Of a stretch of DNA of 64,000 nt, positions 49,830 through 58,177 are shown piece by piece (the stretch's first letter is position 1; each line of letters starts with the position of its first letter). The position numbers and the translations under genes were made by a program. The notes beneath the pieces were generated by a model. That model ran no database searches and had not been told where the DNA came from. It worked only from the letters and a program-made list of their open reading frames with translations. Origin of the DNA: JACKAL01 sp964400355. GTDB lineage: Bacteria > Bdellovibrionota > Bdellovibrionia > Bdellovibrionales > JAGQZY01. The DNA is taken from assembly GCA_964400355.1 (NCBI GenBank), contig CAYNTO010000009.1, positions 53,818 through 117,817 on the forward strand, given 5' to 3'.

Positions 49830-51615
49830 ATTTCCCTTTTTTTCGCACGAGCCGCCTGTGATTGTTGCTCATGCGCAACAGTCCCACTTTGCAATCCTCT
49901 TTAAGCTGGTGATGGAGCTCGCCCATCTAAAAATGGAAACTCGACTGATTCTTTTTGGCAACAATCTCTCTGCAGATCAACTCATGGAATTGGGCAACAT
50001 CTACAAGATCTTTTATGCGCAACCCTCGGACCAAGTGCATGACTTGGAATCTATAATTCAGCGTGGCCTCGCCAGCTCCCGCCAACTCAAGCAAAACAAG
50101 GTACTCGTGCAGCTGTTTAGAGAGCAAAACTCCGAGCTCAAAAATATTTCTGAGGAACTCGAAGACAAGATAAAAAAGCGCCAGTCCCATTTGATCGAAG
50201 CCAACGATCGGCTTCGTCAGACCAACCACAAAGCCAACTACTTAGGACGCTGCCTTTTTGCGATCCATAATGCACAGAGCATCGATGATCTGGAAAAAAG
50301 TGTCAGCGAGATTCTCGCCGGTCCATACTTGATTTCCTGGTTTCGCATTCATCTGACCAGCGGCGAAGCCAACAATCTGGAACTAAAAAAGGATTTGCTC
50401 AACACCTATACGTTCACGCTGACTGACGGCACACGAAAATATGGTTCAATAATATACGGCCGTGACTCGAGCCGCGCATTTAAACGCGATGAAAAAGATT
50501 TTCTCGATCAGATTAGCGAATCCATTTCACTGTGCATCGATCGCCTACTTCAAGTTGAGCGCAACAAAGAACTTCAACTTTTGTGGGAGGCCACCTTCAA
50601 CGCCGTATCGGACCCTTTGGTTCTGATAGACCAGCACTACAACGTAAAAATTGCTAATCAGAAGTTTCGCGAAATGCGACCCGACTCTTCTCACGAAGCC
50701 AATCGCGCCCACTTTGGCGCATTACCCAAAGAAACCTCTGCTATTCTCCAGGCCAATGCCACTAATTACCGCGTGCGCGACGAAAAGGATCCCTCCATCA
50801 TTTATGAGGTATCCCGACAAGGCATGATGATCGATTACCAACGCTGTTTCTTTTTTGTCTACCACAATATTTCCAAACAATTACATTTTGAACGGCAACT
50901 GCTTGAATCGGCTAAACTCGCCGAGCTGGGAACGATCAGTAGCAGTATAGCGCACGAGCTCAACAATCCGCTTGGCGGGATGCTCAACTTTACTCAGCTG
51001 ATAAAAATGGATCTCAAGGGCAACGAAGACTTTTACGCCGATATTGTCGAGATTGAGGCGGGAATTCAGAAATGCAAACTGATCGTTCAAAACCTCCTGG
51101 GATTTTCGCGAATCGATGACATGAGTGAACTGCGCCCGCTCGAAATCCACGATGTTATCCACAGAGCCATCTTGGTGGTTGAGTTACGAACACGCGCATT
51201 GGGAATTAAAATTGATTTCAATAGTGAAAAGAACAATAAAGTTTTTGTTGAAGGGCGCTTTAATCAAATGGCTCACGCCATCTGCAACGTTTTGCAGAAT
51301 TCTTATGAGAGCATTATAGATAAAAGAAAAACAACCAACGACTACGCGGGAACCATCCAGATCTTAATTTCGGTTAATTCTACAGACGTCAAAGTCGATA
51401 TCTTGGACGATGGTAAAGGCATTGCGGCCGATGATGCCCAACATGTTTTTGACCCCTTATTCACCACCAAAGATCCAGACAAACACGCCGGACTGGGCCT
51501 TACACTAGCACGACAAATTCTTGCCGATCATCACTCTCACATTTCTCTAAGTTCGCAAAAAGACGACAGAACCAGCTTCAGCATTGTGTTTCCTCGCCTC
51601 CGCGACCTCGCCTAA
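49747..51615 (+). CDS. Sensor histidine kinase with GAF- and PAS-like domains
   Basis: 622 residues from the ATG at 49747 (a GTG three codons earlier is possible). In order: an N-terminal pseudo-receiver-like region (1-120) without the phosphoacceptor, a coiled coil (125-165), a GAF-like domain (165-270), a PAS-like domain (280-385), the HisKA helix with His403 in SIAHELNNPLGG, and the ATPase with NVLQNSYES, DDGKGI and GLGLTLA. No membrane helices are present, so it senses a cytosolic signal. The NtrC-type regulator gene follows after 124 bases and is its obvious partner. Confidence 0.9.
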   Translation: MNGVLYISENYPPEASWGVEHTRYSDLKFPFFSHEPPVIVAHAQQSHFAILFKLVMELAHLKMETRLILFGNNLSADQLMELGNIYKIFYAQPSDQVHDLESIIQRGLASSRQLKQNKVLVQLFREQNSELKNISEELEDKIKKRQSHLIEANDRLRQTNHKANYLGRCLFAIHNAQSIDDLEKSVSEILAGPYLISWFRIHLTSGEANNLELKKDLLNTYTFTLTDGTRKYGSIIYGRDSSRAFKRDEKDFLDQISESISLCIDRLLQVERNKELQLLWEATFNAVSDPLVLIDQHYNVKIANQKFREMRPDSSHEANRAHFGALPKETSAILQANATNYRVRDEKDPSIIYEVSRQGMMIDYQRCFFFVYHNISKQLHFERQLLESAKLAELGTISSSIAHELNNPLGGMLNFTQLIKMDLKGNEDFYADIVEIEAGIQKCKLIVQNLLGFSRIDDMSELRPLEIHDVIHRAILVVELRTRALGIKIDFNSEKNNKVFVEGRFNQMAHAICNVLQNSYESIIDKRKTTNDYAGTIQILISVNSTDVKVDILDDGKGIAADDAQHVFDPLFTTKDPDKHAGLGLTLARQILADHHSHISLSSQKDDRTSFSIVFPRLRDLA

Positions 51616-51630
51616 CGAAAGTATTTTGAC

Positions 51631-51646
51631 GTCTTAAATTTGACAC
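51631..51646 (+). repeat. Motif copy 1 flanking the NtrC-type gene
   Basis: GTCTTAAATTTGACAC, 15 bases after the kinase stop; a second copy with one inserted base lies 11 bases after the NtrC-type gene (53158-53174). Both follow a TATTTTG- or ATTTTG-like stretch. Confidence 0.4.
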
Positions 51647-51739
51647 AGTCAAGGAGTTCACTTAACCTAATTTAAGGATGCGAACTCATCCTGGGTCGCT
51701 AGTACGGCGATTGACTTTCCACGGAAGGAAACCCATCGA

Positions 51740-53146
51740 ATGAATCAGATCAAAGTGCTCGTTGTTGACGACGATCAAACCCTCCGCGCTGCGCTCTTCA
51801 GAATTTTATCGCGCAAAGGCTACCAAGTAATTACTTGTGCCGCCGCCAAAGAAGCTGAGCACGTCATTTCAGAACAACCCTTCATTGACCTGGTTCTCCT
51901 GGATATTCGCCTTCCCGACGGAGACGGAATCGAAATTTTAAAGTTAGTAAAAAAGAAATATGACCAAACTCCGGTCATCGTTCTTACCGGTTTCGGTTCA
52001 GTGGACGTAGCTGTCGAAGCGACAAAGTTAGGTGCTTATCATTTTATGACGAAGCCCTTCAATATCGAAGAACTCACCCTCCTCACAGACAAAGCGCTTT
52101 CGCACACGCGACTCATCAGTGAAAACGAGAGGCTAAAATCTCAACTCTACAGTAAATACAAATTCGACAACATTATTGGTAGCAGTGATGGGATTCGAAA
52201 GGTTCTTTCGCTGATTGAAAGAGTTGCAGATTCAGATTCCACCATTTTAATTTCCGGTGAAAGCGGTACAGGTAAGGAGCTTGTCGCAAAAGCTATCCAC
52301 TACAATTCTCCACGCGCGACCAAACCTTTTGTGCCGATCAATTGTGGTGCAATTCCTGGCGAGCTCCTCGAATCGGAACTCTTCGGCCACGTCAAAGGTG
52401 CATTCACCGGTGCAATTAGCAACCGCATGGGACGTTTTGAATTGGCCAATCACGGAACTATTTTTCTCGACGAAATCGGTGATTTAAGCATGAATCTGCA
52501 GGTAAAGCTCCTGCGCGTATTGCAAGAGCGCCGCTTCGAAGCAGTGGGTAGTGCGAAAACAATTGAGTCCAATGTGCGCGTTGTAGCAGCAACCAATGTG
52601 AATCTTTCCGAAGCCGTTAAAGCTGGAAAGTTTCGAGAAGATTTATTTTATAGATTAAACGTAATCCCGCTTGTGATTCCGGCACTGCGTGAACGCCGCG
52701 ATGACATACCTATTCTGATTCAGCATTTTATAAATGTCTTTAATGATAAAAAGGGTACAAAAATTCATGGAATTTCCGACGAAGCTATGGATATGTTGTA
52801 CATGTACAACTGGCCGGGAAACATTCGCGAACTGGAGAATTTTGTTGAGCGCTGTAGTATCCTAAAACGCGAAGGTACCATCCATACCGATGATTTGCCA
52901 GAACACTTCGCGCATTCGCGTTCCGCTATGACATTGTCCACCGATAGCCTGGATATACCGGAAGACGGGATAGATTTTAACGGCGCGGTCGATGCCTATG
53001 AGAATTCCTTGATTCTTAACGCCCTCGATAAAACGGGATGGAACCGCAATCAAGCCGCGATCCTGCTCAAACTCAATCGCACCACATTGGTTGAAAAGAT
53101 TAAGAAAAAAGGCCTCAAGCCATCCAACGGAGACGTCTGCATATAA
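51740..53146 (+). CDS. NtrC-family sigma-54 response regulator
   Basis: 468 residues. The receiver domain has the phosphorylation site Asp55 in LVLLDIRLP and Lys105 in MTKPF. The AAA+ domain has Walker A GESGTGKE (173-180), the sigma-54 contact loop GAFTGA (220-225) and Walker B IFLDEIGD (241-248). A Fis-type DNA-binding helix (NRNQAAILLKLNRTTLVEKI) ends the protein. It activates sigma-54 promoters; three or four candidate promoters lie within 15 kb. It pairs with the kinase encoded upstream. Confidence 0.95.
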   Translation: MNQIKVLVVDDDQTLRAALFRILSRKGYQVITCAAAKEAEHVISEQPFIDLVLLDIRLPDGDGIEILKLVKKKYDQTPVIVLTGFGSVDVAVEATKLGAYHFMTKPFNIEELTLLTDKALSHTRLISENERLKSQLYSKYKFDNIIGSSDGIRKVLSLIERVADSDSTILISGESGTGKELVAKAIHYNSPRATKPFVPINCGAIPGELLESELFGHVKGAFTGAISNRMGRFELANHGTIFLDEIGDLSMNLQVKLLRVLQERRFEAVGSAKTIESNVRVVAATNVNLSEAVKAGKFREDLFYRLNVIPLVIPALRERRDDIPILIQHFINVFNDKKGTKIHGISDEAMDMLYMYNWPGNIRELENFVERCSILKREGTIHTDDLPEHFAHSRSAMTLSTDSLDIPEDGIDFNGAVDAYENSLILNALDKTGWNRNQAAILLKLNRTTLVEKIKKKGLKPSNGDVCI

Positions 53147-53157
53147 TTTTGTATACC

Positions 53158-53174
53158 GTCTTAAACTTAGACAC
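53158..53174 (+). repeat. Motif copy 2 flanking the NtrC-type gene
   Basis: GTCTTAAACTTAGACAC, matching 51631-51646 with one inserted and one changed base. It contains GTCT...AGAC as a short inverted repeat. Confidence 0.4.
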
Positions 53175-53178
53175 GTGG

Positions 53179-53206
53179 AGGGCCTCGCAAGGCCCTTTAT
53201 CGTTTT
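53179..53206 (+). terminator. Terminator of the NtrC-type gene
   Basis: AGGGCCT-CGCA-AGGCCCT, 7 pairs, followed by TTATCGTTTTT. Confidence 0.75.
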
Positions 53207-53271
53207 TAGGTAGCTCGAAAAACACGTTTTTACGCTCTCTTGTAGGCCCTTAATATCCCTAAAGAATTCCT

Positions 53272-53287
53272 CGGCACCACTCTTGCT
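53272..53287 (+). promoter_or_regulatory. Sigma-54-like promoter
   Basis: CGGCAC-CACTC-TTGCT: GG (53273-53274) and GC (53285-53286) are ten bases apart, and only the first base departs from TGGCAC-N5-TTGC[AT]. The predicted start, near 53298, leaves only about 6 bases before the ATG at 53304, so the message may be leaderless. Confidence 0.6.
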
Positions 53288-53303
53288 CGTTAATAGCTCT
53301 GTG

Positions 53304-53927
53304 ATGCTGCGAATTTTGATGTTTGTTTATCCATTGTTGGTTTCTTTGCAAAGCTTGGCGGCGCCAGCTGCAGCTCCCGTATCGCCCTTATTCTTGAATC
53401 CTTACTATCCTGAATTTTCTGATTCCTCCGAGGAGCTTTCACGCTCAATGATGGACGCTGGCCTCGAAAATGAGATCACCCAGTACATGGAGCGCCGAGA
53501 TCGGCTTCAATCTCTGCTCATCGAGTACATTCCAGAGGATTCCGCTCTTATCCAAAAGAATTCATTCGTTATGAAGCGCCTCATGGATCGCGGTACCCGT
53601 CGCGCGATGCATTCTTCGTGGATAAAAAAGAGCAGCGTTGGGAAGTTGGCAGACGATGTAAAAAATAATATGCAGGCAGATCTCGAATTTAGTGACGAGA
53701 AAAATATGAAGCACAAATTCGATTTTAAAATTCAGGCTTTTCAAAGCCAAGCCTTTATTCAATACTCCGGCTTTACCAAAGCACAACTTCGATACGATTT
53801 ATCCAACGGCGGCTCTTTGGCTTTAATTTTCCAGCATGATCTCTCGGAAATGAGTTCCATAGGAATCGAGACCACACTCACGGGTGAATATCGCACACAA
53901 TCACTCATGCTCAACGTTATGTGGTGA
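53304..53927 (+). CDS. Secreted protein of unknown function
   Basis: 207 residues from the ATG at 53304; a GTG directly precedes it and a further in-frame ATG lies 5 codons on. Signal peptide MLRILMFVYPLLVSLQSLAA, then a Pro/Ser-rich stretch, a helical middle (SRSMMDAGLENEITQYMERR) and a C-terminal beta-rich part (AFIQYSGFTKAQLRYDL, TTLTGEYRTQSLMLNVMW) ending in an aromatic residue, like a small outer-membrane barrel. The C-terminal Trp supports that. It follows the NtrC-type gene and its terminator and has its own sigma-54-like promoter, so it is a likely direct target. Confidence 0.7.
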   Translation: MLRILMFVYPLLVSLQSLAAPAAAPVSPLFLNPYYPEFSDSSEELSRSMMDAGLENEITQYMERRDRLQSLLIEYIPEDSALIQKNSFVMKRLMDRGTRRAMHSSWIKKSSVGKLADDVKNNMQADLEFSDEKNMKHKFDFKIQAFQSQAFIQYSGFTKAQLRYDLSNGGSLALIFQHDLSEMSSIGIETTLTGEYRTQSLMLNVMW

Positions 53928-53946
53928 TTCAAATCAAAAAAGTTCT

Positions 53947-55197
53947 CTAGAGGAATTTTTTTCCGATATCGCTACGAGCCTGGCGGCCTTTCCATGTAAC
54001 ACCCTCAGAAATTTCGTAAGCTTTCTTCACTGCTTCTTTGAGTGTGGAGCCAATTCCAATACAATTGAGCACCCGGCCACCATTAGTCACCCACTTGCCG
54101 TTGTCTCTTTTAGTGCCAGCGTGAAGGATGTAACTGGATGTAGTTTGCGCCTGCACATCACCTTCGATCTCCGTCCCTTTAACTGCTGTGTTGGGGTAAC
54201 CTTCCGCTGCGAGCACTACGCATGCCGAGTAAAGGGACTTCCACGCCAGGTGAGGCATCTCTCCGGAAGCAATCTGCAACATCACCTGCCCCCAGTCACC
54301 ATCGAGCAGCGGCAGCAGAACCTGTGCTTCTGGATCACCAAAGCGGGTGTTGTATTCAAGTGTGTTTGGCCCATCTTCGGTCATGATCAATCCAATAAAA
54401 ACGACACCGCGGTAGTATAAATTTTTATCGCGCAAACCTTTGACTGTGGGCTCGACGACTTGAGTGATAATCTGCTCATAGTTCTCTTCGGAAATTTTTA
54501 TGGGCGCCACTGTTCCCATCCCGCCAGTGTTTGGGCCGGTTTCCCCTTCGCCGATTTTTTTGTGATCCTGTGCTAGCGGCAATGCCACGTAAGACGTTCC
54601 GTTTGTCAAAATAAAAAAACTCAGTTCATAACCTTTATGAAACTGTTCGAGAAGAGCACGCTTGCCCGCATCGCCCAATACTTTTTTATCAAATACATCG
54701 CGTGCAGCACTCATCAACTCTTCCTTGGAGTGACAAATATAAACGCCTTTCCCAGCAGCTAAACCGTCGGCCTTGAGAACATATGGCAACGAAAATTGAG
54801 CGGCAGCGCTTTCGACTTCGGCGGTGGAACTGACGACGACATATTTGGCAGTAGGAATTCCCGCCTGCACCATAAATTCCTTTGAGAAAATTTTGCTGCC
54901 TTCGAGCGCCGCAGCCTCCTTGCTTGGAGCAAATACTTTAAAACCCGCCGAGCGGAGCAGGTCGGAGAGGCCCTCGACCAACGGAGTCTCAGGACCAATA
55001 ACAACAAGGTCAAACTGGAACCGACGGCACATGCTCAAGATTTCTTCTTGTTGAGACGGATCTACCGCATGGCATATGGCCTCGGTCATTCCGTCGCTGC
55101 CTGGCGCAATGTGCACTTCTGTCACAGAAGGAGAAAAATAGAGGGCTTTCACTAAAGCATGCTCACGACCGCCTTGCCCTATGACCAACACTCTCAT
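53947..55197 (-). CDS. purD: Phosphoribosylamine--glycine ligase
   Basis: 416 residues from an ATG with GGAG upstream. The GAR synthetase signatures are intact: GQGGREHAL at the start, the ATP-grasp LPYVLKADGLAAGKGV, and EYNTRFGDPEAQ near the C-terminus. It joins glycine to phosphoribosylamine in purine synthesis. The window also has a diverged relative at 22229 that lacks these residues. It is divergent from the pseudo-SDR gene. Confidence 0.97.
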   Translation of the reverse strand: MRVLVIGQGGREHALVKALYFSPSVTEVHIAPGSDGMTEAICHAVDPSQQEEILSMCRRFQFDLVVIGPETPLVEGLSDLLRSAGFKVFAPSKEAAALEGSKIFSKEFMVQAGIPTAKYVVVSSTAEVESAAAQFSLPYVLKADGLAAGKGVYICHSKEELMSAARDVFDKKVLGDAGKRALLEQFHKGYELSFFILTNGTSYVALPLAQDHKKIGEGETGPNTGGMGTVAPIKISEENYEQIITQVVEPTVKGLRDKNLYYRGVVFIGLIMTEDGPNTLEYNTRFGDPEAQVLLPLLDGDWGQVMLQIASGEMPHLAWKSLYSACVVLAAEGYPNTAVKGTEIEGDVQAQTTSSYILHAGTKRDNGKWVTNGGRVLNCIGIGSTLKEAVKKAYEISEGVTWKGRQARSDIGKKFL

Positions 55198-55260
55198 AAA
55201 ATCTCCTTTGGACGATGAATTCATATGCCTTTCCGAGGTATATACCAACAGGGACTGGAC

Positions 55261-55986
55261 ATGCCAAACGATATTCTAAAACTGGGCGACAAACGTATAC
55301 TTCTTGCAGGGCCAATCACCTCCTATTCTTATGAGATCGGCCATTCCTTTACAAATCAAGGGGCATCGATTTGTTACTTTACACCTGACATCGACAAAGC
55401 CCAGAGAATCAGTGACACCCTCAATGATGCGCGCGAAATTCATCGCCACCTTGGACGCGCTTCTGCCGTTCCCCTAAATACGGAAGATGCGCAAGTGGAA
55501 AAATCGCTCGCCTCTGCTATCCAAGCAATTAGTGGCATCGATATTTACATTGATGCTTTGAACTTTCTAAGTCCGACTAAAGCGCCCTCGACTTTGCAGA
55601 CACGACTGATGGACGAGGTGATCCGCATATTTCAAGAGCGCGCGCGTGGACGCATTCTGTTGCTGGTGGATAATTTTTTGCTCACACAGAAGACATTTGA
55701 GGAGGGATTCGGTAGATATCGTCGCGCGGCCCTTGAATGGGTGATCCAAAATAAAATGTCTCTGTTTCAGAAAAGTATTGTGTGCCATACATTGCATATA
55801 ACTTTAAGCGAAGACTGCCTGTTATTCTTAAACCCGCAACTCACTCTCAATGAATCCTTAAAAAAGGTATCGAGCGAGCAATTTCATTTAAAAATCACCA
55901 AACCCGACAACATCAGTAAGGCCCTGTTGGCGACTAGCAGCGATTTAATGACCAACATACATCCCAACGATCTATTTATTAACTAA
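55261..55986 (+). CDS. SDR-like Rossmann protein, probably inactive
   Basis: 241 residues from the ATG at 55261 (GGGA upstream; an ATG at 55225 would add 12). The first 120 residues are an SDR-type Rossmann fold (KRILLAGPITSYSYEIGHSF), but the TGxxxGIG loop is altered to AGPITSYSYEIG, as in enoyl-ACP reductase FabI-type proteins. At the expected active site Tyr-x3-Lys reads GRYRRAALEWV, so the Lys is missing. It ends 9 bases before the acyl-CoA dehydrogenase gene and is likely co-transcribed. It may be a structural or regulatory partner. Confidence 0.6.
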   Translation: MPNDILKLGDKRILLAGPITSYSYEIGHSFTNQGASICYFTPDIDKAQRISDTLNDAREIHRHLGRASAVPLNTEDAQVEKSLASAIQAISGIDIYIDALNFLSPTKAPSTLQTRLMDEVIRIFQERARGRILLLVDNFLLTQKTFEEGFGRYRRAALEWVIQNKMSLFQKSIVCHTLHITLSEDCLLFLNPQLTLNESLKKVSSEQFHLKITKPDNISKALLATSSDLMTNIHPNDLFIN

Positions 55987-55995
55987 GGATTCTCT

Positions 55996-57168
55996 ATGGA
56001 AAAATTCCAAGGAACTGATTTTTACAACATCTCCAGCCTTCTCACTGAGGAAGAAAAAGCGATACAACGTTCCGTGCGTGATTTTGTAGACAAAGAAATC
56101 ATGCCAGTAATAGCCGACAATTATATTCGTCATCATTTCCCCAAGGATTTGTTTCCGAAATTAGGTGAATTGGGAGTATTGGGTGCCAACCTGCAAGGTT
56201 ATGGATGTGCAGGTCTCGGAGAGGTGAGTTATGGACTAATTATGCAAGAACTCGAACGCGGCGACAGCGGTATTCGGAGTGCTGTCAGCGTGCAAGGAGC
56301 GCTGTGTATGTACCCAATCCACGCCTATGCGAAAGAAGCTCTTAAACAAAAATACCTCCCGGAAATGGCAAAAGGCCATGTGATTGGCTGTTTTGGTCTT
56401 ACCGAACCTGATTACGGATCTAACCCCTCGGGGATGAAAACACACGCTCAGAAAAAAGGTAATGAGTACGTGCTCAATGGAAGCAAGATGTGGATCACCA
56501 ATGGGGGACTCGCGCAGCTAGCGATTATTTGGGCGAAACTCGACGATGAAAACAATAAAATTGGCGGCTTCGTGGTTCCCACCGATGCACCTGGAATTAA
56601 AATCCACAATATCGAAAAAAAGATCAGTCTCAATGCCTCTATCACTTCAGAAATTTCTCTCGATAACTGCGTTATCAGCGCAGATCACATGCTCGACGTG
56701 CGCGGTCTTAAAGGGCCATTCAGTTGCTTAAACCATGCCCGTTACGGTATTTCATGGGGGGCCATCGGCGCGGCAATGGCCTGCTTTGAAGAAGCTCGCA
56801 ACTATGCAAAAACGCGAATACAGTTCGACAAACCCATCGCCTCTTTTCAACTGGTGCAAGCAAAACTGGCCTATATGTTTACCGAAATTACTAAAGGACA
56901 GCTCCTCGCCTACCAACTTGGTCGCCTCAAAGAGAGCGGTCAGTTCATTCCGCAGCAGATTTCAATGGCAAAGATGAATAATGTTTCAAAAGCATTAGAG
57001 ATTGCGCGCCTCGCTCGCGATATTCTTGGAGCCTCGGGAATTACCCTTGAGTATCAGACGGGTCGCCACATGATGAATTTGGAAAGTGTAAATACCTACG
57101 AAGGAACGGAAGACATTCACAGGCTTATTCTCGGTGAATACATTACCGGTATTCCCGCCTATCAGTAA
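55996..57168 (+). CDS. gcdH: Glutaryl-CoA dehydrogenase-like acyl-CoA dehydrogenase
   Basis: 390 residues. FAD-binding GCFGLTEPDYGSNP and the late NTYEGTEDIHRLILGEYITGI with catalytic Glu369 match the glutaryl-CoA dehydrogenase branch, as do LQGYGCAGL and SVQGALCM. The human enzyme has NTYEGTHDIHALILGR. It should oxidise glutaryl-CoA to crotonyl-CoA in lysine and tryptophan breakdown. AAGGA precedes the ATG. Confidence 0.9.
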   Translation: MEKFQGTDFYNISSLLTEEEKAIQRSVRDFVDKEIMPVIADNYIRHHFPKDLFPKLGELGVLGANLQGYGCAGLGEVSYGLIMQELERGDSGIRSAVSVQGALCMYPIHAYAKEALKQKYLPEMAKGHVIGCFGLTEPDYGSNPSGMKTHAQKKGNEYVLNGSKMWITNGGLAQLAIIWAKLDDENNKIGGFVVPTDAPGIKIHNIEKKISLNASITSEISLDNCVISADHMLDVRGLKGPFSCLNHARYGISWGAIGAAMACFEEARNYAKTRIQFDKPIASFQLVQAKLAYMFTEITKGQLLAYQLGRLKESGQFIPQQISMAKMNNVSKALEIARLARDILGASGITLEYQTGRHMMNLESVNTYEGTEDIHRLILGEYITGIPAYQ

Positions 57169-57170
57169 TA

Positions 57171-57197
57171 AAAAAGCTGACCGCAGTCAGCTTTTTT
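57171..57197 (+). terminator. Rho-independent terminator
   Basis: GCTGAC-CGCA-GTCAGC (57176-57191) with A5 before and T6 after, directly behind the acyl-CoA dehydrogenase gene. It could serve both directions. Confidence 0.9.
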
Positions 57198-57231
57198 ATT
57201 CACCTGAAAGTTCCCCTTAGTCTATCTATGA

Positions 57232-57894
57232 CTAGAGACCCGCCGTTGCGCCGGAAGTTTTGTATGAGGTGCGTGCGCGCGGCTCACGTACATCTTGTCG
57301 AACAAAATAATTCATCGCCATCATTGCACCAGCTACAGATGCTACAGCACTAACAACTAAAGTTAAAAATGCAAACCATGTGGACATAGCCCCTGCATTG
57401 AGTGCTCGCTCCGCGACTGCGGGAATATCGGTGCTTGCCAGTGCGCCAGATCCCATTCTCGAAAAATCTCCATATTGGATACCGAAACTGCGTGCCATAC
57501 CGGCGAAAGCAGTGCCAGCTCCAAACGCGAGGCCAGTGAGTACAAAAACTGTGGTAACTGCCCACATCACGAGACCATGCAGACCTACTTGCACGCGCTC
57601 AACGACGCCGGCCAATTTGCCTGCCACATAGCCACCCGATGCCATCGCTACAATCGTGGCTACAACGCCGAAAATACCAGCAGCAATCATTGTCCCTTGT
57701 CCAACAGTGTCGCCATCCAATGGATCGTATGCCGTTAAACCAATTCCCGCGCCAAGAGCCGCAAGCACTACATGCACTGCTAGCGCGACCAATGCGCCGG
57801 CCACGATAGATCCCCAGCTGATTCTTTCGCCGAGATAGCCATAGACGTTTCGATCTGTGAAATTTGTATTCGTGTTATTCATCGTCGTATTCAT
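57232..57894 (-). CDS. Polytopic membrane protein, Gly/Ala-rich
   Basis: 220 residues from the ATG at 57894, with AAGGAGAA upstream; the frame continues to 57966 without signals. Four hydrophobic segments: SWGSIVAGALVALAVHVVLA, TMIAAGIFGVVATIVAMA, GLVMWAVTTVFVLTGLAFGA and TWFAFLTLVVSAVASVAGA. It resembles the PhnA-like/YrzE group of small hydrophobic proteins, function unknown. The N-terminus is Asn/Thr-rich, the C-terminus short and Arg/Thr-rich. It is divergent from the gene at 58178. Confidence 0.72.
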   Translation of the reverse strand: MNTTMNNTNTNFTDRNVYGYLGERISWGSIVAGALVALAVHVVLAALGAGIGLTAYDPLDGDTVGQGTMIAAGIFGVVATIVAMASGGYVAGKLAGVVERVQVGLHGLVMWAVTTVFVLTGLAFGAGTAFAGMARSFGIQYGDFSRMGSGALASTDIPAVAERALNAGAMSTWFAFLTLVVSAVASVAGAMMAMNYFVRQDVREPRARTSYKTSGATAGL

Positions 57895-58036
57895 GGTGTT
57901 CTCCTTGGTTGAGAGAGCGTCCTCAATGACGTCTCCGTTAATACGTGTTTGAAACAAATCATACACGACACCTTAATTTTTCTCTCTCGAGTGCGCTTGT
58001 AGATTTCGTGTAGGAAACTAGAAACTCCGGTGCGCG

Positions 58037-58083
58037 TGACTGCGCATTTGCGGCAGTCAGCTGTAAAAATAGTGTACACTATT
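58037..58083. promoter_or_regulatory. Palindromes between divergent genes
   Basis: TGACTGC-N9-GCAGTCA (58037-58059) is followed by the perfect 16-base palindrome AATAGTGTACACTATT (58068-58083). They lie in the 283-base divergent region and are probable binding sites of a dimeric regulator. Confidence 0.5.
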
Positions 58084-58148
58084 GCCAAATTGTATCACTT
58101 TGAAACACTGAAAAGCTTAATAATTTCAATATATTAAACGGTCATCGT

Positions 58149-58164
58149 TGGCATGTGGAATGCA
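58149..58164 (+). promoter_or_regulatory. Weak sigma-54-like element
   Basis: TGGCAT-GTGGA-ATGCA: GG (58150-58151) and GC (58162-58163) ten bases apart; one mismatch in each half. The predicted start, about 58175, is 3 bases from the ATG at 58178. Confidence 0.35.
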
Positions 58165-58177
58165 ATGAGACACTAGT

